DNA of 64,000 nt from Bifidobacterium sp. ESL0690 (GCF_029392315.1 NZ_CP113939.1:620001-684000); one strand, 5' to 3'; positions 1 to 8,989 are shown, counted from the stretch's first letter. Program-made: numbers and translations. The notes: generated from the letters alone by a model not told the origin.

Positions 1-127
1 ACTCCGGATGCCGTGCGATTTCCAGCGAGGCGTAGAAGGCGTCCATGTCGATATGCAGCACCGTGCAACCGGTCTCGTCGTGACCCCAGTCGCGTTTCGC
101 GGCGGCGTTCCTTGGTGCTGTGCTCAT
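1..127 (-). CDS. dinB: DNA polymerase IV (DinB), N-terminal part, cut by window edge
   Basis: Reading the minus strand from an ATG at 127 gives 42 codons that run off the left edge. Residues about 22-36 carry VLHIDMDAFYASLE, the first catalytic motif of Y-family polymerases, including the Asp that binds the metal ion and the Tyr/Phe steric-gate region. DinB performs error-prone translesion synthesis in the cytoplasm. The 20-residue lead-in before the motif, containing AAAKRDWG, is typical of actinobacterial DinB. A second upstream ATG at 135 is followed at once by a stop and is not the start. Only the start of the palm domain is visible, so an inactive or truncated gene cannot be excluded. 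Confidence 0.85.
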   Translation of the reverse strand, partial: MSTAPRNAAAKRDWGHDETGCTVLHIDMDAFYASLEIARHPE

Positions 128-486
128 GCTCCCATTGTAAGTGTGCGCCGAGTCCATTGTCGTGCCATTCATGCCCGTTGTGAAACCTGCGATGAGCTGA
201 AACTGCGGAAAATTACGTTTGCTTATTTCCTCGCCACAGCAAGCAAAAGCGACGTCTATGCAGGTTTAAGATTTTTGAGGTTTATCGGTAATTATTAATG
301 GTTGAAAGCCCGTTAGCGCTACAAAAATCTCTATAAGTGGCGGGTGCGCGCGAGTGTCGGAATTTTCCGGACCTGTTGAGAATATCGAATTGACAATAAG
401 TCCGTTCGCCTGCTTACGTCGTCATCCTCGATTGTGTCACGTCGTAAAATCACCCTTTCGCTATTGGGCAGTTCGGTGTAATTTAG
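128..486. other. Intergenic region between divergent dinB and the RhtA-like exporter
   Basis: This 359-bp stretch separates two divergently read genes and must hold both promoters. It is less GC-rich than the flanking genes. Short open frames here have no family resemblance. I see no convincing SOS box, strong -35/-10 pair or repeat. Confidence 0.5.
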
Positions 487-492
487 GTGATT

Positions 493-1518
493 ATGCCGTC
501 TTCTTCCTCTTCGTCTTCGCCTGCGCCACAAACCCAGCCTGAAAAGCCGCGTTCTGCACGAATCGAACCGCCAGGTTCACGCTTGGATGCCGTGTTCAAT
601 CGCATTCCGGTGGTTCTTATCATCATGGGCGAAGGCTTGATGATTTACTTGGCCACGTCTGTTGCCAAGCTTGCGTTCACCCAGCTCGACCCGCTGCTTG
701 CAGCCTGGTATCGCATCGGTTTCGGAGCCATGCTCATGATGATCTGGCGTCGACCGCTCTCGCAAGCGAAGCGTGCGGGCCTGCCGCGCACCTCGCGCGA
801 TTGGTGGATCGTCGCGCTCGCAGGCATCTCCGTGATGCTGATGAACACGCTGTTTTACCTGGGCATGAGCAACATGGACATCGGCATCGCGGTTTCGATA
901 GAATTCATCGGCCCGCTCGGTGTCGCCGTCCTGACCGGCCACAGCTGGCGCGAACGCGTCGGCATCCTACTTGCAGCGGGCGGCGTGGTGTTGTTGGCTG
1001 GCGTATCGTTCGCGAACCCTGCCAAATACCCGCACTTCATGATTGGTCTCATTGCCATTCTTATCGACGGCGTGATGTGGGGCTGCTATATCGTCTTCGG
1101 CCGCATGGTCGCCAAGCGTTCCAACCCGCTTGATTCACTGGCATTGAGCATGTTTATCGGTTGGTTGGTGCAGTCCGTTTTCCTTGCCGTTCCGGCGATT
1201 AAAGGGGTCATCAGCCCCAAGCCGAGCGCGACGTGGGCGCGCGGCGAATTCGGCTCGTTGAAGTTGCTTGGCGTGATGCTGGTCGTTTCGGTTTTCGCCT
1301 CGTTCCTGCCCTATATCATCGACCAGGTCATCATGCGCCGTATCTCTTCCGCGCGCTACTCGGTTATCCAGGCGATCAATCCGGTGATGGCCTTGCTGGT
1401 CGGCTTGATTATCGGTGAAATCCCGACACCGGGGGATTTGGCGGGGGTGGCTCTGGTCATTGTCGCTGTAGTGATTACGTTCTCGGGCCAGCACGCCCCT
1501 GATCCGGAAACGATGTAA
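493..1518 (+). CDS. EamA/DMT-family exporter, RhtA-like
   Basis: This is a 341-residue polytopic membrane protein of the drug/metabolite transporter superfamily. About ten hydrophobic helices form two EamA repeats. The segment IAVSIEFIGPLGVAVLTG matches the IAVALEFTGPLAVAL region of RhtA, the threonine/homoserine exporter, and the second half has the usual NPVMALLVGLIIGE helix. A likely role is efflux of amino acids or related metabolites; the substrate cannot be read from sequence. A GTG at 487 is also in frame, but the ATG at 493 has TAGGTG five bases upstream and is preferred. The N-terminus carries a Ser-rich run followed by a Pro-rich stretch before the first helix. It is a single gene with no partner. 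Confidence 0.85.
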   Translation: MPSSSSSSSPAPQTQPEKPRSARIEPPGSRLDAVFNRIPVVLIIMGEGLMIYLATSVAKLAFTQLDPLLAAWYRIGFGAMLMMIWRRPLSQAKRAGLPRTSRDWWIVALAGISVMLMNTLFYLGMSNMDIGIAVSIEFIGPLGVAVLTGHSWRERVGILLAAGGVVLLAGVSFANPAKYPHFMIGLIAILIDGVMWGCYIVFGRMVAKRSNPLDSLALSMFIGWLVQSVFLAVPAIKGVISPKPSATWARGEFGSLKLLGVMLVVSVFASFLPYIIDQVIMRRISSARYSVIQAINPVMALLVGLIIGEIPTPGDLAGVALVIVAVVITFSGQHAPDPETM

Positions 1519-1745
1519 AAGCTCGGATATCGTGTGCATCGCCGGCCGTTTCTAGCGAAGTTTCCGGAATCAGTAATGTTTTTGGAGGCGGTAATGACGC
1601 ATGTTTCATTGGTTGTGTCTTATCGTCGGTAAGAACAGGAAGCCGAGTAAAAGAAATGGGGACACGAGCGAAATTCGGAGTGGCGTGCGTCCCCTGATGC
1701 TGATATAGTATTGAAATGTTGCGCTCGCGTATGCGTCCGCAGCTC

Positions 1746-1832
1746 GGAGCTGTGCCTGAGTGGCCGATAGGGGCACCCTGCTAAGGTGTTAACTGCGCAA
1801 GCGGTTCGAGAGTTCGAATCTCTCCGGCTCCG
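1746..1832 (+). tRNA. tRNA-Ser(GCU)
   Basis: An 87-nt tRNA with a seven-base-pair acceptor stem (GGAGCTG with CGGCTCC), discriminator G and no encoded CCA. The anticodon loop CTGCTAA places GCT at 1780-1782. The T-arm loop has GTTCGAATC. A long variable arm marks it as a class II serine tRNA. It reads AGC/AGU codons. Confidence 0.95.
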
Positions 1833-1837
1833 CGAAT

Positions 1838-1871
1838 AGGGCTTTCAAGGATTTCCTTGGAAGCCCTTTAC
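1838..1871 (+). terminator. Rho-independent terminator after tRNA-Ser(GCU)
   Basis: AGGGCTTTCAAGG pairs with CCTTGGAAGCCCT around a very short loop, followed by a short T-rich tract. It lies six bases after the tRNA. Confidence 0.75.
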
Positions 1872-2129
1872 TGTACGGTTGCGGCCTGTCTTTTATAGCA
1901 ACCTATAGATTTGTCGTATAGCGGCAAAGCCGATATGTATCGAATCTCACTAAAAATTCTCATAATCCAATAATAAATTGGGTAAAATTATCACTGTTCC
2001 GTTTGGGAAACGTTGCAAAATAGAAGCTTCTTTCCAGAACAGTACAGAGTTGCCCTGCTATTGGTTTCTTTGATATGCGGTTGTGACGATGGTGTTTATG
2101 AAAGAGTTTCGCGAGAGTAGGAGAGAAGT

Positions 2130-2666
2130 ATGTTTGAGGCAAAATTACAGCGATGGATCAAGATTTTCGTGGTCTTCATGTTCGCTTCATTCGCGTTATT
2201 CGTGGCTGCAGGCAACTACATGGACTGGGGCTCGAACTATGCGTTCATCCATCACGTCATGATGATGGATGACCTGCCGGCCGCCAATGCCGTGACGTGG
2301 CGTGCGATCAAGGCCGTTCCGATCCACGTCATCGGTTACTGCTTCCTGATCTTCTGCGAGACCTGCACCTGCCTGACCGGTTATTACGGCACCTACAAGA
2401 TGATCCGCGCGGTCAACAAGGATGAGGAAACGTTCGCGAAGTCCAAGACCTTCGGCTATGTCATGTTCATCATCGCCATCTGCATCTGGTACGGCGGCTT
2501 CTCCATCATCGGTTCCGAATGGTTCGACATGTGGCAGTCCAAGCACTGGAACGCTCAGATGACCGCGTACAACATCGTCGAGCACGCCGTGCTCTTCATG
2601 ATCATCCTCTGGCTCCCCACGACCAAGAAGATCGGAGAGACGGCCGAAAGGATCAGCAAGGACTGA
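2130..2666 (+). CDS. DUF2165 family small integral membrane protein
   Basis: A 178-residue protein with four predicted membrane helices at about residues 10-28, 65-85, 108-128 and 148-165. The pattern of Trp/His/Tyr residues near the helices (NYMDWGSNYAFIHHVMMMD, SEWFDMWQSKHWNAQ) is that of DUF2165 proteins, a family of unknown function common in bacteria. The start at 2130 follows AGGAGAG at good spacing. It is a monocistronic unit, ending just before a strong terminator. No biochemical role can be assigned. Confidence 0.8.
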   Translation: MFEAKLQRWIKIFVVFMFASFALFVAAGNYMDWGSNYAFIHHVMMMDDLPAANAVTWRAIKAVPIHVIGYCFLIFCETCTCLTGYYGTYKMIRAVNKDEETFAKSKTFGYVMFIIAICIWYGGFSIIGSEWFDMWQSKHWNAQMTAYNIVEHAVLFMIILWLPTTKKIGETAERISKD

Positions 2667-2692
2667 TTTTCCAAAAGAGACCTGAAGAGTAA

Positions 2693-2747
2693 CAGCCGGC
2701 AACATGGTTTGGGAATGTTCTCAAGCCATATTGCCGGCTTGTTGTTT
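2693..2747 (+). terminator. Terminator after the DUF2165 gene
   Basis: AGCCGGCAACATGGTTTG pairs with CAAGCCATATTGCCGGCT and is followed by TTGTTGTTT. It marks the left border of the AT-rich accessory cassette. Confidence 0.8.
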
Positions 2748-2769
2748 GTAGGTGACTTATGCCTCCCGT

Positions 2770-3438
2770 TTATTTGGCAAAAGCTTTAAATTGTTGAAGT
2801 GGCAATTCTGTGTTTCCAGTTGCAAGTGGACTCCATGAGGGTGCAGTGTACTTGTCGTTTTCATTTTCGCCGTTAAGACATAATATCCAGTTTGTAGCGC
2901 TTTTAAGAACGGGCGTAATCTCATCGATTGCAATTTTAATATATTTTGAGGCACTACTTTGTGCGCCCCACCCACAAATGATTATTGCGTTCGGGTTATT
3001 GTTCAAGGTGTCTTTAATAACTTTCTTATGATTTATGCCTTCATTCATTTTTTGAGTTAGATTATTTGATTTAGAGGTTATTTGAGTAAACAAATTTACC
3101 ATAATGAGATGATTACAGTTCATAATTTCAGTTCTAAGAGGGTTGTCCTCATCAAGATGGCTTGAATCCCCATTGATGAGCTGTATTAACGACTCAATGG
3201 TTGGGTCGGTAATTTTCTTTGATCCTCCGTCACTTGGATTGAGTCCTATGAAAATCAATGTATTTGTGCCTTGATCGTTATCTTCTTGATTTGAGATCAT
3301 GAGGCTTTCTGCTGATTCTTTGCGATTAATCCGAATATCGTATTGATTGCGATATGCATGAATTTCGCTTTTATCGTCTTTGATTTCAACAACTTCGGAT
3401 TTTAAATGAAAAGTGTTGATGTATGTTGTCTCTACCAT
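2770..3438 (-). CDS. DUF1643-like domain protein, AT-rich accessory gene
   Basis: A 222-residue soluble protein. The core LIFIGLNPSDGGSKKITDPTIES, followed by a conserved MVNLF motif and later IIICGWGAQ, is the order of motifs of DUF1643 proteins. That family is small, of unknown function, and often found on mobile DNA. The start at 3438 is chosen because AAAGGAGA sits just upstream; an in-frame ATG ten codons earlier lacks such a site. Codon use is strongly A/T-biased, rich in Asn, Ile and Lys, unlike every housekeeping gene in the window, which points to horizontal transfer. It is divergent from the 3606-4813 pair across 167 bp of AT-rich DNA. Function unknown. Confidence 0.6.
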   Translation of the reverse strand: MVETTYINTFHLKSEVVEIKDDKSEIHAYRNQYDIRINRKESAESLMISNQEDNDQGTNTLIFIGLNPSDGGSKKITDPTIESLIQLINGDSSHLDEDNPLRTEIMNCNHLIMVNLFTQITSKSNNLTQKMNEGINHKKVIKDTLNNNPNAIIICGWGAQSSASKYIKIAIDEITPVLKSATNWILCLNGENENDKYTAPSWSPLATGNTELPLQQFKAFAK

Positions 3439-3605
3439 TATTTCTCCTTTGATAGCCTTCATTGGCAATATGTATTCCGTTTTTATACTAGTGTTTTGTA
3501 AAGCTGTGATGCAATAAAAGCAATGTGAAGAAAAAAATAGGTTATTTTATGTCATACTATATTTATTGGATATATAGAGCTTAAATCACTAGGCAAGGAC
3601 GCAAA
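3439..3605. promoter_or_regulatory. AT-rich divergent promoter region of the accessory cassette
   Basis: This interval separates two divergently read accessory genes. Near 3553-3562 there is a -10-like ATACTATATT on the plus strand. Shared control of both sides is plausible but no clear operator was found. Confidence 0.4.
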
Positions 3606-4043
3606 ATGGTTGAATTGGATGAGGTCACGGCACGTCGCTTACTTGAAGAGCTTAAAGATGCGTTAGTTGATGAGTTCACCATGCCTGCTGGCGGAGAACA
3701 ACACAAGGGGTTTGATGTCGAATCGCAAAACGGTGCGGATAAGTTCCATATTGACTTGTATCGTGGCAAAATAGACTTTGATAAGCATTCGATAAGTGCA
3801 AGAATACAGGGAGGAGGTATCGTTCTCATGCGACTTTGCGTGAACCCCAGTCAGCCGCATAGTAATCCTGACGGTACTATCATCCTTGGTAATCATCTTC
3901 ATATTTATCGAAGTGGGTATGCGGAGAATTTTGCCGAGTCTGTTGACATTGAGTCATCGAATTTTGTAAATGATACCTTGCTTTTGCTTCAACGCTTCAA
4001 TGTAGTGAAAAAGCCGCTTTTACAAGACGCGATGATGCCATGA
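3606..4043 (+). CDS. Hypothetical protein resembling DUF6978, coupled to the DUF1828-like gene
   Basis: A 145-residue soluble protein with no signal peptide or membrane segment. A helical N-terminus is followed by beta-rich sequence with KFHIDLYRGKIDF and a late HLHIYRSGYAENFAE motif. From memory this resembles small proteins annotated DUF6978, but I could not verify it. AAGGA lies a few bases before the ATG. Its stop overlaps the ATG of the next gene (ATGA), so the two are translationally coupled and probably act together. GC is lower than in housekeeping genes. No catalytic motif is recognisable; a partner or antidote role to the downstream protein is only a guess. Confidence 0.5.
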   Translation: MVELDEVTARRLLEELKDALVDEFTMPAGGEQHKGFDVESQNGADKFHIDLYRGKIDFDKHSISARIQGGGIVLMRLCVNPSQPHSNPDGTIILGNHLHIYRSGYAENFAESVDIESSNFVNDTLLLLQRFNVVKKPLLQDAMMP

Positions 4044-4813
4044 AAACCGACTTTCGAATAGATACACTCGTAAAGAGTTATGCGGATTGGCTACATGAAC
4101 ATTCTTCATTGCGGAAAGTGGATTCGTGGCAGGAGGTCACGGTTCCTTTTCTTGACCATACCGGTGACCATTTCCAGTTCTATGCGCGTTTCAAAGACGG
4201 AGCCTTGCATTTTGATGACGACGGCTATACTCTTAATGGTCTTCAAACTTCCGGTTTCAATTTCAAAGGAAAACGAGCGGAACGTTTAACGCAAACGGCA
4301 AGACAGTTCGGAGCAACCTGTGAAAACGGCTCCATCATCATGAAGGCGCGTCCAGAGAAGTCCGGGGACGCGATGAATCGGTACGTTCAGGCTTTAATTC
4401 ACATCGATTCGCTTGTTGAAGTGGTTTCGCGCAAAACCACCTCATATTTCGTTGACGATGTTGCCGAGGCGCTGACGCAACAAGGTATTTTCTATACGCA
4501 AGATATCAATATTCAGGGGAAATCGCTCTACTCGCATAACTTTAATTTCCTGTTTCAGAAAAGCAGAACGCTTCCTACAACATTCGCACAGGCTCCGAGT
4601 CAGCTTGATGAACGGACGATGGCCACCACTACTTTTGCGTGGATTGATGTTAGCGAAACACATGAACGCAGAGGAGCTGTTCTGATCGTCTTTACAGATG
4701 ATCGTGAGAAGGCAATAAACCAGACGGCGGTTACCGGCTTTGCTAAGTATGGAATCAAGGTACTCGGCTTTTCTCAAATAGCTAGCAACGCCCGGCAGCT
4801 TATTCCTGCCTGA
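4040..4813 (+). CDS. DUF1828/DUF1829-type protein
   Basis: A 257-residue soluble protein. The N-terminal third has the DUF1828 pattern: an aromatic-rich helix, VTVPFLDHTGDHFQFYARF, then LHFDDDGYTLNGLQTSG. The C-terminal half (about residues 115-257), with YFVDDVAEAL and a closing KYGIKVLGFSQ, fits DUF1829. Both families are of unknown function and scattered among accessory genomes. The start overlaps the preceding stop, giving tight coupling. The conserved Asp run (FDDDG) suggests a metal or nucleic-acid site, but that is inference. Codon use differs from the flanking core genes, consistent with acquisition as a two-gene module. Confidence 0.6.
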   Translation: MKTDFRIDTLVKSYADWLHEHSSLRKVDSWQEVTVPFLDHTGDHFQFYARFKDGALHFDDDGYTLNGLQTSGFNFKGKRAERLTQTARQFGATCENGSIIMKARPEKSGDAMNRYVQALIHIDSLVEVVSRKTTSYFVDDVAEALTQQGIFYTQDINIQGKSLYSHNFNFLFQKSRTLPTTFAQAPSQLDERTMATTTFAWIDVSETHERRGAVLIVFTDDREKAINQTAVTGFAKYGIKVLGFSQIASNARQLIPA

Positions 4814-4904
4814 CGTACATCCTTGAATGAGAATTATCAATGATGGCTACTGGGATTAGTACGGTTTACTAGCTTGAGTGTTGAGATTATCAATGAGTTG
4901 TTTC

Positions 4905-5570
4905 CTAGTTATCGGCTTTATCCGTGTTGTCTCCGCCGCGTTCCCATTCCTCTTTTGTAATCACCCGCAGGATGGCGTCGTAGGTGCGATCGATAAGCGG
5001 GAAGTAGTCGCCGTCTTTGCGGCACACCGTCTGCATGCCACAGTGCTCCATCACCTTGCCGGAAGCGGGATTTTCGACGTAGTGCCCGCCCCACACGGCG
5101 TTGCACCCAAGGTCCACGAACGCGTGCCGGATCATCATCTGCAGCGCTTCGGTCATTAAACCTTGTCCCCAGAATGGCCGCCCGATCCAGTAGCCGAGCA
5201 CCCGGTCGCCCTCGTAGTGGGCGAGAGCTCGTTCCATCTCGCTTTCGTCGATGCCGTCGAACAAGTCATGTGAATTAACAGCTTCTTGCACGAATTCGCC
5301 GGCGTGGTCGCCCGGCTCGGTTTTCTTGAGCTCGATGGCCCCGATCGGGCTGCCGTCGCCGTCCTCGCTGCGCAACATAATGGCGTAGTTCTCGTCGCCG
5401 GTAAAGACGTTATCGAGCGTATTCATGCTTTCCTCGACGCTGTGGTGTGGCATCCAACCGCAGCGAATCCCGATTTCGGGGTCGGAGGCATAACGAAACA
5501 GCGATTCCGCTTCGGCACGGTCACCGTGTTTCCAAGGCCTCAAAATAAGTCGTTCAGTAGAGATTTGCAT
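4905..5570 (-). CDS. GNAT family N-acetyltransferase, RimJ/RimL-like
   Basis: A 221-residue cytoplasmic protein. It opens with ISTERLILRPW, the beta-1 strand typical of RimJ/RimL/SpeG-type acetyltransferases. The acetyl-CoA region has GYWIGRPFWGQGLMTEAL (the R/QxxGxG/A motif as G-x-G-L) and is followed by VENPASGKVMEHCGM, the usual NxxSxxVxxKxGF equivalent. An insert of about 35 residues, with acidic patches, sits between strands 3 and 4. No Shine-Dalgarno site is evident before the ATG at 5570. The substrate is unknown; ribosomal protein N-termini are the classic targets of the family. It is a single gene on the minus strand. Confidence 0.82.
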   Translation of the reverse strand: MQISTERLILRPWKHGDRAEAESLFRYASDPEIGIRCGWMPHHSVEESMNTLDNVFTGDENYAIMLRSEDGDGSPIGAIELKKTEPGDHAGEFVQEAVNSHDLFDGIDESEMERALAHYEGDRVLGYWIGRPFWGQGLMTEALQMMIRHAFVDLGCNAVWGGHYVENPASGKVMEHCGMQTVCRKDGDYFPLIDRTYDAILRVITKEEWERGGDNTDKADN

Positions 5571-5979
5571 AACATTACTGTAATGGTCGAGTCAGACGGC
5601 CGGAGGACTTACCGCAGGTGACAATCCGTTTGAACGACATGAGCTGCAAAATGCCGAGAAACGTTGTGAAAAGCCGCGAATCGAAGGGTTTGAAAGCCAG
5701 TATGGGGAGCTGAGGAACATCCTTGTCCCCTGCTCCTTAATCGGTCAGTCTAGCAGACAAAATACGCAGGTCGGGTCAAAATCCATTTTTTGATATCGTG
5801 AATAAGAATTTTCACAATTGACTTTTATCATCAAAACGTAATAAGTAACGTAAATGCAGGGAATTTGGGTTTTCGCAGCCTGGAAGTGTGTTAATCGGGA
5901 CATTTTGACAGTATGCCCGTAGCCAAAAGTAAAGTGGAGGCATCAGAATATTTCATCCCATCAATCGGAAGGCAGCTCA
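5571..5979. other. Intergenic region with a candidate promoter for the YigZ gene
   Basis: This 409-bp stretch between divergent genes has no convincing coding frame. At 5818-5846 TTGACT and ATAAGT are separated by 17 bp, a plausible sigma-A promoter for the downstream gene, leaving a 5' leader of about 130 nt. Nothing repetitive was seen. Confidence 0.45.
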
Positions 5980-6624
5980 GTGGGCAGCGAGCGTGACGAT
6001 ATCATCGACGGATTTTCCACGATTAGAAATGCTGCCGACGCGCCCGCGCATGATTCGTTTATCGAGAAGAAATCCGAATTTATAGGTGACGCTTGCCATA
6101 TCGAGACCTTGGACGAGGCGCTCGCGTTCGTACAAGTCATCCGAGACCAGAACCCGAAGGCGCGTCACGTCGCTTTCGCAGCGATTCTCGGCGCTGCGGA
6201 GGGCTCAGCCAAAGAGCGGATGAGCGACGACGGAGAGCCGAGTGGTACGGCTGGCAAGCCGATTCTTGACGTGATTCGCATGGGCAAGCTCACTGATTGC
6301 GTCATCACCGTCACCCGCTATTTCGGCGGCATTCTTCTGGGTTCGGGTGGCCTGATTCGTGCCTATTCCACGGCAGCATCCATGGCGGTGAAGGCAGCGG
6401 ATGTGAAGCGAATCGTGCCGATGCGTCATTATCGAATCGTGCTGGAATACCCGTGGCTTGGCCGTTTCGAGCAGCTGCTCGCACAAGCCGGTGGTAACGA
6501 AGAGGACAAAGAATTCACCGACCGTGTTTCGATGCGCCTTTCCGTCCCGTCGGTCAACGCTTCGGATTTCGAAGTGCGCATCCGTGAAGCGTTCAACGCT
6601 AGGGCGCGGTTATCGCGTCTCTAG
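5980..6624 (+). CDS. YigZ/IMPACT (UPF0029) family protein
   Basis: A 214-residue cytoplasmic protein of the YigZ family, which shares its fold with the eukaryotic translation regulator IMPACT. The first domain shows the family signatures: KKSEFIGDACHI, a conserved HVAFA, MSDDGEPSGTAGKPIL and ITVTRYFGGILLGSGGLIRAYS. The C-terminal domain from about residue 145 is the ferredoxin-like EF-G-type half. The exact biochemical role is not established. The start is GTG at 5980, with GGAAGG seven bases upstream; no better ATG exists before the conserved block. It is monocistronic. Confidence 0.88.
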   Translation: MGSERDDIIDGFSTIRNAADAPAHDSFIEKKSEFIGDACHIETLDEALAFVQVIRDQNPKARHVAFAAILGAAEGSAKERMSDDGEPSGTAGKPILDVIRMGKLTDCVITVTRYFGGILLGSGGLIRAYSTAASMAVKAADVKRIVPMRHYRIVLEYPWLGRFEQLLAQAGGNEEDKEFTDRVSMRLSVPSVNASDFEVRIREAFNARARLSRL

Positions 6625-6698
6625 CTCTGTTCCCTTTAATACTGTGAATTTGGTTTTCGAGTGCACAACGATTCTCCGGCTCGCGTTAAGCTGGAACC

Positions 6699-7571
6699 AT
6701 GAGCGAAATGGATCAGAGCGAAGCGGACCAGAATCAAGGCGCGATGCCCGTAGGTGGGGCAGAAGGGAATAATGCTGAGACAGGTGCTCCTGCCTCAGCG
6801 CCCGAAAGCGCGGCGAATAATAGTGCCGATACGCCGAATGATTCCGATGCTCAGAATGATTCCGATACTCTGAATACCTCCGATACCGCTGCAACTTCGG
6901 ATAGTGATTCTGGTGATACGGCTGCTGGTCCTGCTTCTGAAAATGCGAAGACCACTGATTCCGACAGCGATGTCGGCGACGATGATTTCGAGCCGTTGAC
7001 CGACACCTATGAGGAATTGCGCCACACGCAAGATTCCGCCGAGCTGAGTGCTGCCGCGCGTGAGCCCTTGCCCCCGAGAGCCGAGCAGGCCGCTTTTTCG
7101 CGTGCCACGGCACTGCTTGAGGCGGTGGCCGGCAATCAAAACACCCCCCTGGAAGACCGTATTTTCTTGGCTTCGACGATGCCTTTCCCGAATATTCTGG
7201 TCAAGCTTTCCGAAGATGAGAACGATGATGTCCGCGAGGCCGTCGCCGCAAACGCGGATGACAAGAACTGGCTGGTCGGCAGGCTTACCAAAGACAGGTC
7301 GGGCAAGGTGCGTGAAGCCGCGCTGCGCAATCCGCAGACCTCGTGGAAGATGCGTCTCGAAGGTGCGCAGAACCCCGAGACCTCGGCCGACACCCTCGAT
7401 TTCCTCGCCAAGCTGGGCATCGAATCCGAGCCCAAGGCTCCTACGATTCTTGCAGCGATGGTCCGCCGGGCCGCCGCGCTCAATCCGAATTGTGCGCAGG
7501 CCACTTTGCAACGGCTTGCGCAAGACGAGTCCACCGATGTCAGTCACGCTGCACAAGGCAGACTTGGCTGA
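6699..7571 (+). CDS. Acidic-tailed HEAT/LRV-like repeat protein
   Basis: A 290-residue protein in two parts. Residues 1-110 are low complexity, rich in Asp, Ser, Ala and Thr, with a repeated NDSD motif. Residues 125-290 are helical repeats of the leucine-rich-variant/HEAT type, spaced about 24 residues (LSEDENDDVREAVAAN, LTKDRSGKVREAALRN, LAQDESTDVSHAAQG). Such repeats usually mediate protein binding. There is no signal peptide, so it is probably cytoplasmic. No enzymatic motif is seen. The ATG at 6699 follows a weak GCTGGAA site. The role is unknown. Confidence 0.6.
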   Translation: MSEMDQSEADQNQGAMPVGGAEGNNAETGAPASAPESAANNSADTPNDSDAQNDSDTLNTSDTAATSDSDSGDTAAGPASENAKTTDSDSDVGDDDFEPLTDTYEELRHTQDSAELSAAAREPLPPRAEQAAFSRATALLEAVAGNQNTPLEDRIFLASTMPFPNILVKLSEDENDDVREAVAANADDKNWLVGRLTKDRSGKVREAALRNPQTSWKMRLEGAQNPETSADTLDFLAKLGIESEPKAPTILAAMVRRAAALNPNCAQATLQRLAQDESTDVSHAAQGRLG

Positions 7572-7781
7572 AGATCGCGCTACTGACAAGACAGTCTTGC
7601 GAGTAATAAGACAGTTCTGCTGGTTTCGTACGTTTTGAGTCGATAACATGTACGTTTTCTAGAGGGATTGTCTTGCTCTTTCGCGCAATCAAAACTGGAG
7701 AGTCTCCGAAACGTAGACGGGCCTGCGCAGAGCAGCCGTCAGCCTGGAAATTCATTATGCCGACATCACCGTTTCGCCGCG

Positions 7782-7810
7782 TTGCGATTAGTCAGGGGTT
7801 TAGGTACAAT
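7782..7810 (+). promoter_or_regulatory. Promoter of rplM-rpsI
   Basis: TTGCGA (7782-7787) and TACAAT (7805-7810) are separated by exactly 17 bp. The implied transcript has a leader of about 150 nt before the GTG of rplM. The rest of 7572-7965 shows no gene; a regulatory structure in the leader is possible but not evident. Confidence 0.7.
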
Positions 7811-7965
7811 GGTGAGTTGTTGTGTTTCCCTAGAGGGGTCCTTCAAAGCGCTTTCCCACTCGCACTAGGACTTTCAGGGAGCCCACGGATAAAGCGGTCG
7901 GAAAGGCATCATCGTAAGGTTTTGCCGATTTGGCCGGGAACACAATATAAAGAAAAGGTACACTC

Positions 7966-8415
7966 GTGAAAACTTTCACACCGAAGCCAGCTGATCTGAC
8001 TCACGACTGGTACATCATTGACGCCACCGACGTGGTGCTGGGCAAGCTTGCAACCAGGGCAGCGCTTTTGCTGCGCGGCAAGAACAAGCCAACCTTCGCG
8101 CCGAACGCCGATCTGGGCGATCACGTGATCATCATCAACGCCGAAAAGATTGCGTTGACTGGCAAGAAGATGGACAAGGTGCTCTACGCGCACTCCGGTC
8201 GTCCCGGCGGCCTTCGCGCCGACAGCTACGCCGATCTGCTCAAGCGCAACCCTGAGCGCATCGTCCGCGAAGCGGTCAAGGGCATGATGCCGAAGAACCG
8301 CCTGTCCAAGGTCGAACTCGATCGTCTCCACGTCTTCGCTGGTCCCGATCACCCGCATACCCCGCAGAAGCCCCAGCCGGTTGAGATCGCTGCGGTTTCG
8401 CAGCAGGCCAAGTGA
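7966..8415 (+). CDS. rplM: 50S ribosomal protein L13
   Basis: 149 residues covering the whole uL13 family length. It opens with [29 protein letters not shown] and carries [18 protein letters not shown] and the later [11 protein letters not shown] motif, all diagnostic. L13 is an early-assembly protein of the large subunit that binds domain VI of 23S rRNA. Translation starts at GTG 7966 after AAAAGG. It forms a two-gene operon with rpsI 21 bp downstream, the arrangement conserved in nearly all bacteria, driven by the promoter at 7782. Confidence 0.97.
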   Translation: MKTFTPKPADLTHDWYIIDATDVVLGKLATRAALLLRGKNKPTFAPNADLGDHVIIINAEKIALTGKKMDKVLYAHSGRPGGLRADSYADLLKRNPERIVREAVKGMMPKNRLSKVELDRLHVFAGPDHPHTPQKPQPVEIAAVSQQAK

Positions 8416-8436
8416 ACCGAGAGGAGATAACGAATC

Positions 8437-8928
8437 ATGGCTGAAAATACCAATAACTCCGCGGTTCAAGAGACCGAAGAGGAACTTACTTCATTTACCA
8501 CTGAAACCAACGCCGGTGCTGGCACCGGTGCTTCCACGATCGCCCCGGGCTACGGTACGGGCCGCCGCAAGGAAGCCATCGCCCGCGTGCGTTTGGTTCC
8601 CGGTTCCGGCAAGTGGACCATCAACGGCCGCACCCTGGAGGAGTTCTTCCCCTCCCGTCTGCAGCAGCGTGAGGTCAACTCTCCGATCGTTCTGTTGAAG
8701 CTTGAGAACAAGTTCGATGTCATCGTCCTCGTTGAGGGCGGCGGCACCACCGGTCAGGCCGGCGCCATCCGCCTCGGCGTGGCCCGTGCACTGAACGCCA
8801 TTGACCGCGACGCCAACCGTGCCGCGCTCAAGAAGGCCGGCTTCCTCACCCGCGACGCCCGCGTCGTGGAGCGTAAGAAGGCAGGTCTGCACAAGGCACG
8901 TCGTGCGCCTCAGTTCTCGAAGCGTTGA
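8437..8928 (+). CDS. rpsI: 30S ribosomal protein S9
   Basis: 163 residues, longer than the roughly 130 of E. coli S9 because of a Thr/Glu-rich N-terminal extension of about 35 residues, as in other actinobacteria. The core has [36 protein letters not shown] and the basic C-terminal tail ending QFSKR, whose last residues reach the P-site tRNA. It is the second gene of the rplM operon, preceded by GAGGAG, and is closed by a terminator. Confidence 0.97.
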   Translation: MAENTNNSAVQETEEELTSFTTETNAGAGTGASTIAPGYGTGRRKEAIARVRLVPGSGKWTINGRTLEEFFPSRLQQREVNSPIVLLKLENKFDVIVLVEGGGTTGQAGAIRLGVARALNAIDRDANRAALKKAGFLTRDARVVERKKAGLHKARRAPQFSKR

Positions 8929-8952
8929 TTTTCGCTTTCAAAGCTGTTTACA

Positions 8953-8989
8953 AAATCCCTCCCAGCCAAATGGTTATGGAGGGATTTTT
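8953..8989 (+). terminator. Terminator of the rplM-rpsI operon
   Basis: AAATCCCTCC (8953-8962) pairs with GGAGGGATTT (8979-8988) and runs straight into a T-tract. Confidence 0.9.
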
